Source: an uncultured Saprospiraceae bacterium
GTDB taxonomy: Bacteria > Bacteroidota > Bacteroidia > Chitinophagales > Saprospiraceae
NCBI GenBank assembly: GCA_937974625.1
Contig: CALJVJ010000106.1
Coordinates: 1 to 41,258, forward strand
Length of the DNA stretch: 41,258 nt
Reading direction: 5' to 3'
Positions 41,162 through 41,258 of this stretch are shown here, one piece after another; the stretch's first letter is position 1, and every line of letters begins with the position of its first letter. The translations under genes were made by a program, and so were the position numbers. The notes beneath the pieces are model-generated. The model made no database searches and was not told the origin of the DNA. It was given only the letters and a program-made list of their open reading frames with translations.

Positions 41162-41258
41162 CAAATCGACGAAAAGGTATTTTTAAGACAATCAATCGAC
41201 TTTTTTCCAAAATGTTTAGAGAACTTCAAGTTCATGAAGCTTTTTTCTATGACTTATT

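Noticed and set aside
1..41258. tRNA, rRNA, prophage or complete insertion sequence
   Set aside because: No tRNA-like T-loop or acceptor pattern, rRNA segment, integrase, transposase or phage structural gene was seen on either strand. The palindromic elements are the only mobile-like features.

Overview
The window is a chromosomal segment of a low-GC Bacteroidota bacterium, most likely from the Saprospiria/Saprospiraceae side (phylum confident, class tentative). Three things point there. Bacteroidota-type -7 boxes (TAnnTTTG) precede many genes. There is a large secreted metalloprotease with a C-terminal type IX secretion (Por) sorting domain. The families and gene order are typical of the phylum: exbB-exbD-exbD-tonB-folC, uppS next to bamA, DUF5686, DUF2141, DUF2461, a LytS/LytTR pair, and a TPR regulator with a LuxR-like C-terminus. 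Most genes are housekeeping or cell-envelope genes. I see no prophage, CRISPR array, rRNA, tRNA or intact transposon.

Layout. 1-950 (-): 3'-truncated thiolase. 1519-4532 (+): ExbB, two tandem ExbD paralogues and a TonB protein, i.e. a proton-motive-force transducer for outer-membrane transport, followed by folC. 6001-10660 (-): DUF1080 protein, alanine/glycine:cation symporter, GNAT-like acyltransferase. 10979-16545 (-): a regulatory block with TPR/LuxR-like regulator, alpha/beta hydrolase, LytTR response regulator, DUF2141 protein and LytS-type kinase. 16897-19262 (-): lpxB, a small membrane protein and surE. 19554-20576 (+): ferrochelatase, convergent with an unrecognised 491-residue helical protein. 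23115-24401 (+): AzgA-type purine permease with a long structured leader. 24475-27783 (-): a small unknown protein and a DUF5686 outer-membrane protein. 28275-31827 (+): uppS and bamA. 31911-34815: DUF2461 protein (-), small membrane protein (+), PIF1/RecD-like helicase (-). 35136-36416 (+): glgC. 37430-41065 (-): secreted reprolysin-like metalloprotease.

The unusual material is between genes. (1) Between glgC and the metalloprotease is about 0.8 kb without a protein gene. It holds three related modules, each opening with a GTTCA-containing mini-ORF followed by a hairpin; two of the hairpins are textbook intrinsic terminators. I read this as an uncharacterised small-RNA locus. (2) Three long intergenic palindromes (106, 167 and 157 bp) lie at 2283, 6971 and 13829. 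(3) A dispersed family of short-period, often 7-nt, repeats abuts stop and start codons and in places folds into long hairpins. (4) Several leaders (exbB, hemH, purine permease, glgC) carry hairpins, alternative pairings or an operator-like inverted repeat in positions that suggest regulation. All promoter, RNA and operator calls come from motif and pairing inspection by eye, without folding software or database searches.
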